Shown here piece after piece: positions 43,216-55,079 of a stretch of DNA of 64,000 bases. Position 1 is the stretch's first letter; the number at the start of each line of letters is the position of its first letter. A model generated the notes under the pieces. It saw only the letters and a list, made by a program, of their open reading frames with translations. It did not search any database and was not told the origin of the DNA. Both the position numbers and the translations under genes were made by a program. Source of the stretch: Meconema thalassinum (taxonomy: Eukaryota > Arthropoda > Insecta > Orthoptera > Tettigoniidae); assembly GCA_946902985.2 (NCBI GenBank), contig OX336389.2, positions 142,713,099-142,777,098 of the forward strand, read 5' to 3'.

Positions 43216-43251
43216 TAATAATGATGATAATAATAATAATAATAATAATAT
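43216..43251 (+). repeat. (TAA)n microsatellite, left flank of the R4-like LINE
   Basis: TAA/GAT repeats directly abut the 5' end of the LINE; TAA-rich sequence also directly follows its 3' end (47406-47444). Confidence 0.9.
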
Positions 43252-43619
43252 TCCGCCTCGAGGAGGACGTAGAGCTGACTACGGCCGGACGGGTCCACAG
43301 GTGGCGGATAGTGGATCGCCCTCTAGATATGGAGGGTAGCTGCGACATAAGCAGGGTAACCTGACGAATAAGCAGTCCCGGACCAACAGCGGCATTGCTA
43401 ACAGGATGTGGTGGGTCTGTGGATGGCACCACAGTCTCTATAAAATGCCACATATATCCAAAGACAGCAATGTGACAAGGCGAGTCAGTGCCGCCATAAG
43501 CACTAGCCAACAGCGTCTGTACTCCATGTTAGGGGCGGCTGTGAAAGGCGTCTGTACCCCATGTTAGGGGCGGCCTAAATGAAATCCTGGCAGTAGGTAT
43601 AAAACGCAACCCATTGATA

Positions 43620-44051
43620 ATGGAGAAAATGTCAAAGAATAATGAGCCTCGGAAAAGGACGCTAACCGAGGTGCGTCGGGGCACGTTTGGAGCTGGTGCT
43701 GAACGTGACAGCAGGCGAACCACCAGTGACATGATGCTGAACAGGCGGGCACATGTCGGGTCACCCGAAAATTCTACAGCCGACAACGCAGATAGGAGAA
43801 CCCAACAGCCGTCATCTCCCCCTGTCGAAAGTGTTTCAAACATTCAACTGACCACTAAGGCAGGCAAACTGAGGCAGCGCTTAAAATGGACTGATGAGAT
43901 GAACAAATTCATAATGCGCTCCTACTTTATTGTTACAAACATAGAGAGAGACCTCACAACATATAGGAAAGATTTGCACAAGTTGTTTGTGGAGAATTTT
44001 CCTGACTACTCTTTCGTTACAGAACAAAAATTGCAGACCAAAGACGTGTAA
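43620..44051 (+). pseudogene. R4-like ORF, N-terminal Myb-like region
   Basis: The first ATG of the frame is 43620. A low-complexity basic and Ser/Thr-rich stretch of about 85 residues precedes a Myb-like helix region starting at LKWTDEMNKFIMRSY. In this clade that domain binds target DNA. The frame ends at 44051, but homology passes into the +1 frame at the A5 run 44026-44030. The stop is therefore a frameshift artefact rather than a real C-terminus, and this is the N-terminus of the same protein as 44054-46150. Confidence 0.82.
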
Positions 44052-46150
44052 TAGTGAGGAACAATAGACTTCCTGCAATAATGATTCAAAGTCTTAAAGA
44101 GGAAGCAGCAAAAATTCTAGCTTCAGAATCCAACAATGAAAGCAGATCCACATTATTGATTCAAGCTGTTCAGGAAGTAACCTGCAGAAATGACACAGGG
44201 GAAGAGGGAATTATTGAACCAACTATCCCTACTAATATCTCGAGCTCTGATGAAACAAGTTCTATTGAACATGTGTTTAAAGAGGCAATGACAGAATTTA
44301 TGGGCCTTAAAGTAGACTATCGACCAAAGCTGCCCAAACTCCTAGAAACAGCAAAGAGTAAATCTCTTGTCAGTATGACAAATAACATTCTAAAACAGTA
44401 TGTGGAAACATCCGATAATCTAGAAGAAACAAACTCTCTTGTATATTGCGCAGCAGTAACTGTGATAAGGCTGAACAACCAGAAACTAATACCTTTGTCT
44501 GGAAGCTCTCGTGGAAAAGGTGCAGATGCAGAATACATTCCACCCTGGCAGCGTCGATTAGAAAATGACATCAAGGAACTGAGGAAAATCATAGGCCAAC
44601 TAACAGCATATTTAAACAATAAAACTAAACCCAAAACCAATCGAAAGCTGAGAAATATATTCAGAAAAATCAACAGCCATATAAAGGAATATGATCACAC
44701 AGAAAAAATCAAGGAATACATTGACGACCAAAAGCTAAAATTATGCGCAAAAGCAGCGAGACTCAGGAGGTACAAGGAATCACGAGCGAGGAAAACACAA
44801 AACAAACTTTTCTCCAACAATGAAGGTCAGTTCTACAGAATGATCAAACGAAACAAACAATCCATGACAAAAGCAGAACCTCCTAGCACGCAAGAAACGG
44901 AAGATTTTTGGAGAAGTGTATGGGCTGCAAAGTCACCGCACAATGAAAATGCAAATTGGATCAACGAAGAACGAAATAGCAATAATGTATATGAAGAAAT
45001 GGATTTTGATACCATTGAAGAACGGCATGTGTATGATGCTATAAGGAGAACTCAGAATTGGAAAGCGCCGGGCACAGATAAAATTCACAATTATTGGTAC
45101 AAACATTTCACGTGCGTGCACCAGAAGATAGCCCAGCAATTTACTTACCTCATCCATCATCCTGAGGAATGTCCTGATTTCCTTACTGCTGGAATTACAT
45201 ATCTAATCTCAAAAGAAAGTGGAAATACTAAAGACCCATCAAACTACAGACCTATCACCAGTCTCCAAACACTTTACAAACTATTTACGTCCATAATTGC
45301 GGACGAAATATACAAGTTTCTCGACAAACATAACATTTTGGCTAAGGAACAGAAAGGATGCAAGAAGCTGTCGCAAGGATGCAAAGAACAGATAGTTATT
45401 GATTCTGTGATAACACAACAGGCGATACATAATCAAAGGAATCTATATACGGCATACATAGATTACCAGAAATCATTTGATTCAGTCCCGCATTCATGGC
45501 TGAAAGAAATCCTCCATATGTACAAGATTAACCCTGCTGTAATTCACTTCCTGGAGGTCACGATGGATAATTGGAAAACAGTACTGTATACTAAGACAGA
45601 CAATGAATGTGTCACATCTGACACAATAAAAATTGAGCGTGGTATCTATCAAGGAGACTCGCTAAGCCCATTATGGTTTTGCTTAGCCATCAATCCTCTC
45701 TCTAAAATTCTAAAATCCACCGGTTTCGGATTTGACATCAAATACTACAATAGGAAATACAGAATATCCCATCTCCTTTATATGGATGACCTCAAAGTAT
45801 ATGCACACAGTGAGACTCAAATGAATGCCATGCTAAATATAATAGATTCATATTCATCCGATGTCCGAATGACGCTGGGAGTGAAGAAATGCAAGCGTCT
45901 GACAATTGAAAGAGGTAAATATGCAACTTCTGAACCACATCAGCTACGCAAAGGATCTCTAATTGAAGGAATGACTGAAATAGAAACCTACAAATATCTG
46001 GGATTTGCTCAAAATACAACTTTGGATCATAACAGTATCAAAGATGAACTCATTGGAAAATATACCACAAGACTACATCAAGTGCTGCGAACCAGTCTAT
46101 GTGCAAAGAACAAAATTAAAGCTATCAACACAACGCTATACCAACCCTAG
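44031..46150 (+). pseudogene. R4-like reverse transcriptase region
   Basis: The open frame covers the rest of the Myb region, a linker and the RT. Motifs in order: RTQNWKAPGTDKIHNYW, ITYLISKESGNTKDPSNYRP, AYIDYQKSFDSVPHSWL (catalytic Asp), GIYQGDSLSPLWF, LLYMDDLKVYA (catalytic YMDD, 45779-45790) and KYLGF. All RT catalytic residues are present. At 46130-46140 the frame is lost and homology moves to the frame of 46189-47271. With only two frameshifts the copy is fairly young. The RT would copy the element RNA at the nicked TAA target. Confidence 0.9.
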
Positions 46151-47271
46151 TATATTCATTTGGGATTCTGAAATGGTCAGCAACAGAAATGGAAAGCCTG
46201 CAGAGAAAAACAAGGACCCTTCTCACTACTTACCGTTTACACCATCCAAACGCCTGTAAAGAAAGGGTCACTCTTCCACGAAAGATGGGAGGTCGAGGAG
46301 TACTGGATTTACAAATTTTGCTCCAGAACCAAATTAAAACCCTTAGAAGATATTTCTATCAAAGAAAGGAAAACAGCATTCTCCATAAAGCCATTGTACT
46401 TGCTGATAAACACACAGTATTGAACCTTCGTACATCCTCTGATGATCATATCAGCCAGCCACTACACTTACATGAAAAAGAAAAGGCATGGGGAGAAAAG
46501 ACCCTCCATGGAAAATACTACAGCAACCTATCCCAACAGAGTATTGATAAAAACGCATCGTGTATGTGGTTACAAAGTGGTCGACTGTTTGGAGAAACAG
46601 AGGGATTTGCAATTGCCATCCAAGATCAAGTCATTGCTACAAAAAATTACAAGAAATACATCATCAAAGATACCAGTGTAATTTCAGACAAATGCAGGCG
46701 ATGCGCCATTCATCTCGAGACCATTGACCATGTCACTGCAGGTTGCCCAATACTAGCATCAGTTGAATATACAAAGCGGCACAATCAGGTTGCAGGCATC
46801 ATTCAACAAGCACTCGCACAGAAATATAAATTAACTGAGGAGTATATCCCTTACTACAAGTATCATCCACCATCCCTCCTCGAAAATGAACTGTGTAAAA
46901 TATACTGGGACACTGGTATTGTGACAGATAAAACAATAGATCACAATCGACCAGACATCATAGTAGTAAATAAGGCTGATGGCACTACATTTATAATAGA
47001 CATAGCAGTCCCCAACGACACCAACATCGAACGTAAACACAATGAAAACATCTCCAAGTATAGACAGCTTGCAGAAGAAATCAAGAGGATATGGAAGATG
47101 AACTGCGTCCGGATAGTGCCTGTAATCTTGTCAGTCAACGGCCTCATACCTCACACACTCCACAAGAGTCTGAAAGAATTGGATCTTCCGCCGACCATCT
47201 ACAAGAGTATGCAGCATTCGGTCCTATTGTCCACTTGCAATATTGTGCGATCCTTCCTTGCTAATGAATGA
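46140..47271 (+). pseudogene. R4-like C-terminal region: CCHC motif and restriction-like endonuclease
   Basis: This continues the protein after the second frameshift. It carries a CX2CX8-9HX4C cluster (CRRCAIHLETIDHVTAGC, 46693-46746) and then RPDIIVV...TFIIDIAVP (46949-47014). The Asp of the PD motif and the Asp of IDIAVP are the metal-binding residues of restriction-like endonucleases in R2/R4-type elements. The frame ends normally at 47271 in FLANE. The ATG at 46189 is internal; homologous sequence begins about 50 bases upstream, from the frameshift. Confidence 0.88.
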
Positions 47272-47444
47272 GTGATAATGAACTCTTATATTTTGTATAT
47301 ACATGATATGTATTATAGTTTGTATTATAGTTTGTATGTATTGTTGTAAAGCACTTGGTTTAACCCGTGCTTTAGAGTAACCCATGTTTGTAATGGTGAA
47401 TTGAATAAATAATAATATTAATAATATAAATAATAATAATAAAA

Positions 47445-47615
47445 CTCTAATTGGTTTTACGTCTCTTTTAACGACTGTGGCTTTAAGAGGCGTCTGGGTG
47501 CCGAAATTTTGCCCGAAGGGGATCTTAAACATGCTAGTATTTCTACTGACACAGCTCCCTCGCATTTGCGTACCCAGCAGGCGTAGAGCTAGAGAGACAA
47601 CGTATTAACATGCGA
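47445..47615 (-). repeat. SINE family B, inverted, hit by the R4-like LINE in its tail
   Basis: On the minus strand it reads GGTACGCAAATGCGAGGGAG, TTAAGATCCCCTTCGGG and AAAGCCACAGTCGTTAAAAG, then an (ATT)n tail. The TAA tract beside the LINE is this tail, so the LINE inserted into a SINE tail. Confidence 0.75.
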
Positions 47616-48448
47616 TATCGAAAATCCTCTCACACCAGGGCTGATTATCGAAATTATTATATCCTTTACGACAACATCAATCAACCAACCAATCAACAAA
47701 TCAATGACTTCCACACTTAAGAGGCAGGCTACATTGTACTACCGTTTCAAATGTCCTAAGCCTTTATGTGAGATATCAACAACAACAACAACAACAACAA
47801 TAAACCCAATTTCCTTACGTACGGGTTTCACAAGACGAGCACCGCTATCCGCATATCAGCTGACATCCTCCCATCCTCTGCAGGTAACGTCATAACTCGA
47901 TTACGCAACAACTTCCTCACCCCATCTTTGCTCCACTGCGAACTTCTGTTGCTAATGCAGACTTCGTTTGCACCTTCTGACTGATGAGTTACAGTAAAAC
48001 CTACAAACAGTGACTGTTTAATATTTAATTTTTAATTTAAAGATAGGCGGCAATATCTTCACCGAAAATGCTTAGAATAATCTCTTCTGCCACCAGCCTA
48101 ACGGACTTCATATATTTTATTTGCACCCTGTGTATGGGTTGATTTTTAGATCGTGGCAACTATATTTATTCTAGATTCATAACGAACTTGCATGGTGATA
48201 AGTTATGTAGGCCTTCAATATCACCACAAGCGTTTCGTACAATGTACTCCCAGCGATACGGAAGAAGCTGGATTCCGTAGGCACTGCCTAGTCTGTTGGT
48301 GGTGGGATTAGAGCGTTCGGTTGCCTATGAGCATCTTCAAGTGTGAGGTGATAGCCTTATCTTAGGGATTAAATCGTTGTCGCAGGGACTTAAATGAGGA
48401 GTGTATGAGCGGTGGTAGAGCCCAATCCAAGACCTTGGTAAGCTGTGA
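47616..48448. other. No gene recognised; (CAA)n at about 47777-47802
   Basis: Short CAA microsatellite and AT-rich sequence. No domain seen. Confidence 0.4.
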
Positions 48449-49186
48449 GAGAATACTGAGTATACCGGTGATTCAGCAGCCCCTTCCAATATCGTTTGCT
48501 GCAACCCGACTATCGCGTGTTGGCAGGACGGTCGATATTTTCTTGTCAGCATCCTGTATGGTTCTTCTAATGCACAGCAAGCATATCCCGCAAACGATAC
48601 TGAACACAGGCCGGACATTTGTTTTAGACGAGTGAAAAATCTTAATGGAAGACTGGAGGCGAGTTACTACAGAACCTGTGATGTTGTCAGCTGCGTCATG
48701 CAATCCGATGATTGACACAGCTATCTCACACTACTGCTGAAGTACAGTCATTGGCAAATATAATGGCGTTCTGTTCGTAACTATGTAACGTGAACTTCTG
48801 CGTCACACAATGCTTAGACGTGCACTGTACTGTCTGAACGGGGGTGTCGTCAAGTGCTCAAGTCTGGAATTCCATTACATCAGACCGGTGATGACAAATG
48901 TGAAGCAATAGGGCTAGAGAGTGACTGTGTACTGGCTCACCCGCAAGCTTCAAGGTCAAGGGAAATCGTCTAAAACAAACGTCCGGCTTATACTTCCCTC
49001 GTATTAGTCTGTAGTCACATCAAGAGAAAAATAATAGGGTTCAGTATTGTTTGCAGGATATGCTTGCAGTGCATTAGTGCCATGCGGGATGCAAGCAGAG
49101 AATTATTGACATTCCTGCCAACACGCGTTAGTTGGGTTGCAGCAAACGATATTGGAAAAGGCTGCTGAATCAACCGGTATACTTCA
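48449..49186. mobile_element. TIR element (~740 bp) with ~200-bp inverted ends
   Basis: 48451-48650 and 48970-49186 are inverted copies. Shared landmarks: GTATACCGGTGATTCAGCAG, CAATATCGTTTGCTGCAACC, GCGTGTTGGCAGGA, CAGCAAGCATATCC and CGGACATTTGTTTTAGACGA. Arms are about 80% identical. No transposase inside; the target duplication is not clear. Confidence 0.75.
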
Positions 49187-50189
49187 CTTTCTTAGCATTT
49201 TTCCTATATAGACAACCTTCCCCACCCCCATTCCTTCTTTCTTTCCATGCCCACAAGTACAAGGATGCCTAACGTCTTGCCGTCATGTTTCTAATAAATA
49301 GAATAAAGGTGATTATTCCAAGTACATGTGGCCATTCAAATTTGACGGGTTAATATTCCTTGCAATGTGCATTTCGTTGTTGTCTAATGGCCTGGATTTC
49401 AACATGTGTAAAATTCTGAGATCTCTCTAAGTTGGTGTATTTATTGTGTAACTATGTTCGCAAACCGCTGAGTGTCTGCCGCGTTTTATTGCACATCCGT
49501 GTTCCTGGTAACGTGTGTCAAGGCTCCTTCCACACTATCAGTCGATGGAATTTGTAACTACGTCTAATTTTAATTAAAGAATGTGGAAAATACCTGAGGT
49601 TGGAAAGACTTTACTGAGTGGTGAATTTTATCGATTCTGGAACTTTCTCCTTGCTACTGTAAGTCTTTTAATGGGATGATATAGTGTTGACCAACTGAAA
49701 AGTAGCTATGGCAACTCTCAATAAGGCAACACTGGAAAAGCTTTCTTGACAATAATCTACGTGAGGAGTATTCTGGTATCACATGTCGCCATATGCTTGC
49801 GTTACATGCTTAACGTAATGAAATTAATATGATTAAATGTACACCACTTAGCACATAAAATTACTTATTTCCTCACCATAATAAAATGCACTGAATAGAA
49901 CGATAAATTACGCACAATAAAACTGTTAACATGCTGCCGCGTCCATTCCGTGCAGGCCTTGTAAACAGCTGGTTACTCTACTTTCCGCCAGAGCGCACAC
50001 TATGCTCCTTTATCCAGCCTGGGCTGAAGCGCTACTTACTGAGGCGAATTGTGTCTGCCCTTGGCCTAGTGGACATTTGAGGGGGGATATATTTCAAGTG
50101 TGATCCTGTATAGCCCACATATCTATTCCGTAAACTCTTCATTTCCTATGATCTTAACAGTTGACTGTGGAATTCATTTCGATATAGCC
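49187..50189. other. No gene recognised
   Basis: AT-rich sequence with no ORF above background and no repeat shared with the rest of the window. Confidence 0.4.
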
Positions 50190-50425
50190 TTGGGGCCTGG
50201 CCTGCCTTAAGGAAGGATTATCGATTTTCTGACATTGCGGAGTTGCAAGTTCTGTGACCAATGACTGTTATAACCTCCTTGCCATGTCTGGCGCGCTGAT
50301 AACATCTACACTCTTTGCAACAGTGGAGACCAGATTACGTGGCGTGGGCAGCGATCCGGTGCGATACAGGAGATAAACACCCCACCCAAACTGTGATAGA
50401 ATATTGTCAGCATTTAATTTTAATA
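50190..50425 (+). repeat. Dispersed repeat, inverted copy of 28785-29020
   Basis: Shares GCGGAGTTGCAAGTTCTGTG, TTGCCATGTCTGG, AACATCTACACTCT and ACACCCCACCC in the same order as the complement of 28785-29020. Confidence 0.65.
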
Positions 50426-50934
50426 TATCGTCGCTGCTCCTGAAAAATTCGCTACGTAACAACGTTGTTATCATCTGTACTTCACCTTAAAACCAGTCAA
50501 GCACCAACCGTACGTGGGTATACAGCCCCGCATAACATTCTTGTAAGGTTCATTTTCCTATAATTATAGGAGGAGGAAAATAAAACCGACGTGTAGTGTT
50601 CTGTTTCATTCTACCTACACTCGCATAGGCCAGGGAGGTTTGATAGTGTTAGGGGACCGAATTGAAGTGAACGACATCGTCACATAGCGCATTTCACAGG
50701 CGTATTGACGATGTGAACACGGTTATTATTGTTATTACATTCAGGGGTTAGAGGCGTATTGGTCATTACTTCCGCTTAATTGGGTGACCGTAGGAACATG
50801 TGATAATGCCATCATTAGTGTGTTTGTAACGTAAATTACTACAGTTTGAAGTTTTTATTTCGAAAGTTAAATTCGGACTGTTGAGTTATACCATCATGTA
50901 GCCATTAATGCGCTTATCATTTCGCATAGAGCCT
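50426..50934. other. No gene recognised
   Basis: No coding or repeat signal seen. Confidence 0.35.
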
Positions 50935-51310
50935 TATTGCTTGTTGTAATAGCTTGGCTGTCGCTCCAGAGGTCCAGGTTTGATTCCCAGCTTTGCCAAG
51001 AAATATAATTATGGTCTGTGGTACACTGAGCTTCGTAAGGAAAAATTAGATAGAGGTGGGTTCGATTCCCATCTCGGCCATCCTCGAATAAGATTTCGTA
51101 TTTTTCCAATTTTCCCCCCAGGCAAATGCCTTTATGGTTCCTTGCTTAAGGCCACAGCCACCTCCATCCCAAACTCTCCTCAATTACACACACAACTAAA
51201 GACACCATAACAACACAGGCAATCAGACAAATTCTACAAACAACACCCAAAGTACATGGGGCTGAGTAGACCAGGATGCCCTAACCCATGAATGCAAAAC
51301 AACAACACCA
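50935..51310 (+). repeat. tRNA-derived SINE
   Basis: Box B GGTTTGATTCCC near 50978, a second TGGGTTCGATTCCC near 51057, the CAGGCAAATGCCTTTATGG core and an AACAACAACACC end. Same family as 27424 and 58392. Confidence 0.8.
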
Positions 51311-52185
51311 TGTTGTAATGGCAAGCATTAAACTGGCGCCCAAAACCACGCCTCACTCACGCTAACATTTCAGAGTGCAGGCAGAGTCGTGCTAATGAGG
51401 AACGCGATGCAAATACGCCTTGAAACGTCTGCGTCAATGCCCCACTGCGTTCAGGTTCGTTATGCACGAAAACATTGTCACTATCTGCGCGATTGTTGGC
51501 GTGTGGGAGTTTCCTTATTTTTATAAAGTTTCTGTAGTGTGCTGAGAAGATGTTGTGTGTTCCAAACTGTTGGTCGAAATGGACAGCAGAAGGCTTCATG
51601 GCTTGTTGAGAGTTCCACACAACATTTCCTGTTATTCAGAGTTTGTACGAATCTTACGAACCATGCACGAAAGAATAAACCTTTTTGCTAAGCAATCTTG
51701 CTTATTAACATAGAGAAACCCTGAGCCGGGTCGCCATAACAGTACAGCCTACCGATTAAATCAGTTCAACAATAAACAATAAAGAGTAGTTTGTATTGTT
51801 ATTGCTGATGGTCAAGCTGCTTACCTCTCACGAAAGAGGACATAGCGAGATTCCCAGTCAATGTATGTGAGATTTTTTAGTAAAATATCACGTTTTGTGG
51901 TTCGGATTCCACGTAATAATTAAAGTCTCTTTGCTCATGATCGCGAGATGAATGATCATGTTAAACCACAGGTTCCTTTGTTGTTGTTGTTGATGATGAT
52001 GATTTGTGAGAATTAGCCCCAAGCACTTGGGAGTGTGTAGATAATAAGTGTTACTAATATGGTTGTATAAGTGTGTGTTTTTGGGGCTAGCATTAGGAAG
52101 GAGGCAGGCTTGCCCTTAATTAAGGTATCAGCCAAGAATAGAAGTGAGAAACTACGGAAAATCACTTCTTAAATTCCATATAAAA
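51311..52185. other. No gene recognised; (TTG/ATG)n at about 51977-52003
   Basis: No coding signal. A short trinucleotide tract precedes the left end of the next transposon. Confidence 0.4.
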
Positions 52186-52402
52186 TACTCAAGTTTAGGC
52201 CTTAATTACAAAAAATAGACCTATTGAAAAACGAGGTATACCAATATTTTCCTTGTTTAATTTTGCATTGAATTATATAGACTAAGCCAATTATTCTCAA
52301 GTTTAATAATTATGTCTTATTTGTGGTTGTGTGAAAAAAATGTCCGTGTTTTTGACGTCTTTTCTAGGAACCGCTCACTTAATACTATATACATGCAAAA
52401 CT

Positions 52403-53341
52403 TGGGAAGTGAACTGACTGAAGATGGAAGACTAGATTTGGAAATTAGCAGAAGAATACAACTCGGGAGTGCATTCTACCAACAGGTACGGGGACTAGTA
52501 TGGAACAAGGATATACCAATTAAGGCTAAAGAAGTTATGTACAAAGCATATTATGTTCCTATAATGACATATGCAGCAGAAACTTGGACAATGACTAAGA
52601 AGGATAAGAGCAGAGTACAAGCAGCTGAGATGAGATTCCTGATAAGTATGGTCCAGAAAACGAGGAGGGACAGAGTGAGAAATGAAGATATACGGAAAGA
52701 ACTGGGAGTACATAAACTAAATGACAAACTGGAGCAAAACAGATTGAGATGGTTTGGACATGTCCAACGGATGAATGATGTAAGGCTACCAAGACGAGCA
52801 CTGGAACGACGGATGACAGGGAAGAGAGGACGAAGAAGATCAAGAATGCGTTGGATGGATTCGGTGGAGAATAGTATTAGAAAACGGAACCTGGATTGGA
52901 ACACTGTGTCGGAAGAGGAATGGTGGAACGATAGAACAAAGTGGAGAGGTACAATATTTGCCCCAACCCAGTGTCAACTAGGAAAGGGGAAATGAAGATG
53001 ATTTTTTTTAGCGTATGCCTTTTATTGTCGGGAGTGTCCGAGGACATATTCGGCTCACCAGTTATGTAGCTGCTTCGAGACGGACACCCATTGGGTGAGC
53101 TACAAGTACCGTTGGGGAGGGAAGTTGGAATGGAAGGACGAGGAGTTGGAAGGTAGCGGCTGTGGCCTATAGTTAGGGACCAACCCCGGCATTTGTCTGG
53201 AAGGAAGATGGGAAACCACAGAAGACCATCTTCAAGGTTGCCGGCGGGGGGATTCGAACCTCCTCGCCTCCCGGATGTGAGCGACTGCCAGCAGTCATGC
53301 CGTAACGACCACGGCTAACTCACCCGGTTAAGATGATGATG
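52403..53341 (+). mobile_element. 5'-truncated LINE inserted in the left TIR
   Basis: Target duplication ACATGCAAAACT is at 52391-52402 and 53342-53353. The right TIR of the host transposon has the uninterrupted sequence, which proves the insertion. Codons 52403-52995 encode the RT C-terminal region (NKDIPIKAKEVMYKAYYVP, AETWTMTKKDKSRVQAAEMR, RVRNEDIRKELGV, RLRWFGHVQRM), typical of RTE-like LINEs. The ORF's first ~30 codons (from 52312) are TIR sequence. The LINE tail is interrupted by a SINE. Confidence 0.9.
53003..53329 (-). repeat. tRNA-derived SINE with poly(A), inserted in the LINE tail
   Basis: The minus-strand head has GTGAGTTAGCCGTGG (box A) and GGTTCGAATCCC (box B). It ends in an A-run (T-run at 53003-53010 on the plus strand). 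AAGATGAT is duplicated at 52995-53002 and 53330-53337. This is the third level of nesting: SINE in LINE in TIR. Confidence 0.87.
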
Positions 53342-53789
53342 ACATGCAAAACTACTTGGCTGAGGGTAATGAAATTTGTATATGTTATAGGCACAAGTAT
53401 TGATAGTGTAAATTTCAAGTTTGAATTTTTCTCAACTACCCAATAAAAAGTTCTTATACTTTTTCTGAAGTAGCGTTTTCTCAGCCCAGGATAAACGTAC
53501 AGCGGGAAACTTGGGCTCATTTTGATGCTCTCATTCGTAATTATCGGAAACTACGACAACTGTAAACGTACAGTGTGATGACGAATTTATGAAGAGTAAT
53601 ATTAATGGGAGGTTTTGTCCGTTCTGGCTCGTGCGATTAAAAGCGGGCGGGCTGGTGAATTCGAGTGCAGCGTTGCCGAGTACCCTCTTCCCGGGCAGTT
53701 GTGTAATGGAATGCGAGTGACCTGGCTATGTCCACATGCTATTTTCAGTCTTGCTGTTTACTGCATATTGGCCACATCACATCACTTCC

Positions 53790-54240
53790 AGATGCCTCCG
53801 AGACCACCATTGTCTGAGGGAGAACTTGCGCTAGTTTTCAGTGTCATTTGTTTCTTTCGAAGTGAGGGGGGAAAATTTGGGGACAAGAGGTTTCCTGTGT
53901 ATCGGAAAGTGGCATATTGTCTTGTATTTTATCAGTGTCATCAATGAAGAGAATAGGAGTGACTTCAAGGGAGAATGATGATAATATGTCATCCAGGTCA
54001 AGAAAGAAGCAGTGTGTGAGGCCGGGGCCAGGTCATCCGAAAATCTGACTCGATGATTTTACTTTGGGTACAATAAGAAGAACTAAACACGATTTTTACA
54101 TGAATAAGGAATTCCCCACAATTAAAAACCTCCGCAAGAAACTGTCAGAAAATATGGACGATTTTCCCGATAGGCTATGTCAGTTTCTACGCTTTTGAAA
54201 TTAGTCAAAAGTTTGAGATTCCGATTAAAATAAAAGTCCT
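53790..54240 (+). pseudogene. IS630-type transposase, N-terminal part
   Basis: The frame from 53790 reads PPRPPLSEGELALVFSVICF, a conserved N-terminal segment of an arthropod DDE transposase group. After frame loss near 53945, 54020-54190 carries KIxLDDFTLGTIRRTKHDFY (in-frame stop), PTIKNLRKKLSEN and DDFPDRLCQF, the helix-turn-helix/linker region that binds TIR DNA. The coding sequence then breaks off near 54240 at inserted sequence. Frameshifts and stops make it inactive. No long ORF remains. Confidence 0.72.
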
Positions 54241-54779
54241 CTCGGCACGCCGGAAGGCGGAAGTAGATTTCATCGGGCAAACTTGGGGATAGGCGAAAAT
54301 AGGCAGAATATGCACGTTTTCGTAGAAGGATCAGACCTCATTTATTGCGAGAAAGTATTTTACAATTGGAGCTTAATTAACTTTGTTTTTCGTCATTTTA
54401 TGCATATTTTAAACAATTTATTGTCTTAAGGGGACGGTAACCTTCCTGTCATTTGGGTTACATTTTTATACTTGTGGTCGCACTGTCCTTATGCAAGGTT
54501 TCGACACTGATATGTAACTATGTAACGGTCTGTTACTTCTTCACGCAAAATTATATCTCCCGCAGAGATTTTGGTTGGTTCCTCAGTTTAGAGACTGCGA
54601 CAACGCGGTCATGTAACCCCGTTTACTTTGGGTGAGTGTAGAATCTGTCTGATAAACAGTGTGAAATGTGATGGCTGTATTAGTCTGTAATTCAGGTAAG
54701 GACTGCAGACGGTCAATTTCAAGCAGTAGGCTAGTTCCTAATGTTGCTACCAGATACTACCGTTAACGATACCTAGCTC

Positions 54780-54970
54780 TGAACTTGGCTACGAGATGCC
54801 ACCGCAACCAGCAACTCACAACGAACGTTGGATCTTCCCCTCCAAAGGAAAGCATACTGAGGGATTTTTAACGCTCTTAGAAAATCCGACGACTTCGGCC
54901 GGCTTTGAACCCGCGAACTTGGGCATAGTAGTTCAGCATACTACCAGTTACGTCACCGAGGCCACTTCTC
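54780..54970 (-). repeat. tRNA-derived SINE inside the transposon, inverted
   Basis: On the minus strand GGCCTCGGTGACGTAACTGG (head, box A) and GGGTTCAAAGCC (box B) are followed by GGATTTTCTAAGAGCG and ATGCTTTCCTTTGGAGG, a common arthropod SINE body. Confidence 0.75.
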
Positions 54971-55079
54971 ACTTAGTCAAAAGGAAAACTGAATGTGATC
55001 GCGTGCAAGTGCGTTGTCACAGCAACGTTTGATGGCTCATCGCTCATCAATTTAGTAGTGTTGTCATGGCAACCCCGGA

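Larger units (their letters stand above)
43252..47405 (+). mobile_element. R4/Dong-like LINE with restriction-like endonuclease, nearly full length
   Basis: A 4.15 kb non-LTR element. The 5' UTR is about 370 bp, including a tandem duplication of CCCCATGTTAGGGGCGGC-type sequence at 43530-43575. Two frameshifts split what was a single ORF: Myb-like DNA-binding domain, reverse transcriptase, CCHC and C-terminal restriction-like endonuclease. That order defines the R2/R4 group. The element sits in a TAA repeat on both sides, the documented target of Dong in the R4 clade. It is not 5'-truncated. Confidence 0.85.

Noticed and set aside
44317..44673. 118-codon minus-strand ORF
   Set aside because: Antisense shadow of the R4-like ORF.
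53615..53947. 110-codon ORF as a gene with its own start
   Set aside because: The first part is inner TIR sequence; only the PPRPPLSEGE part is transposase.
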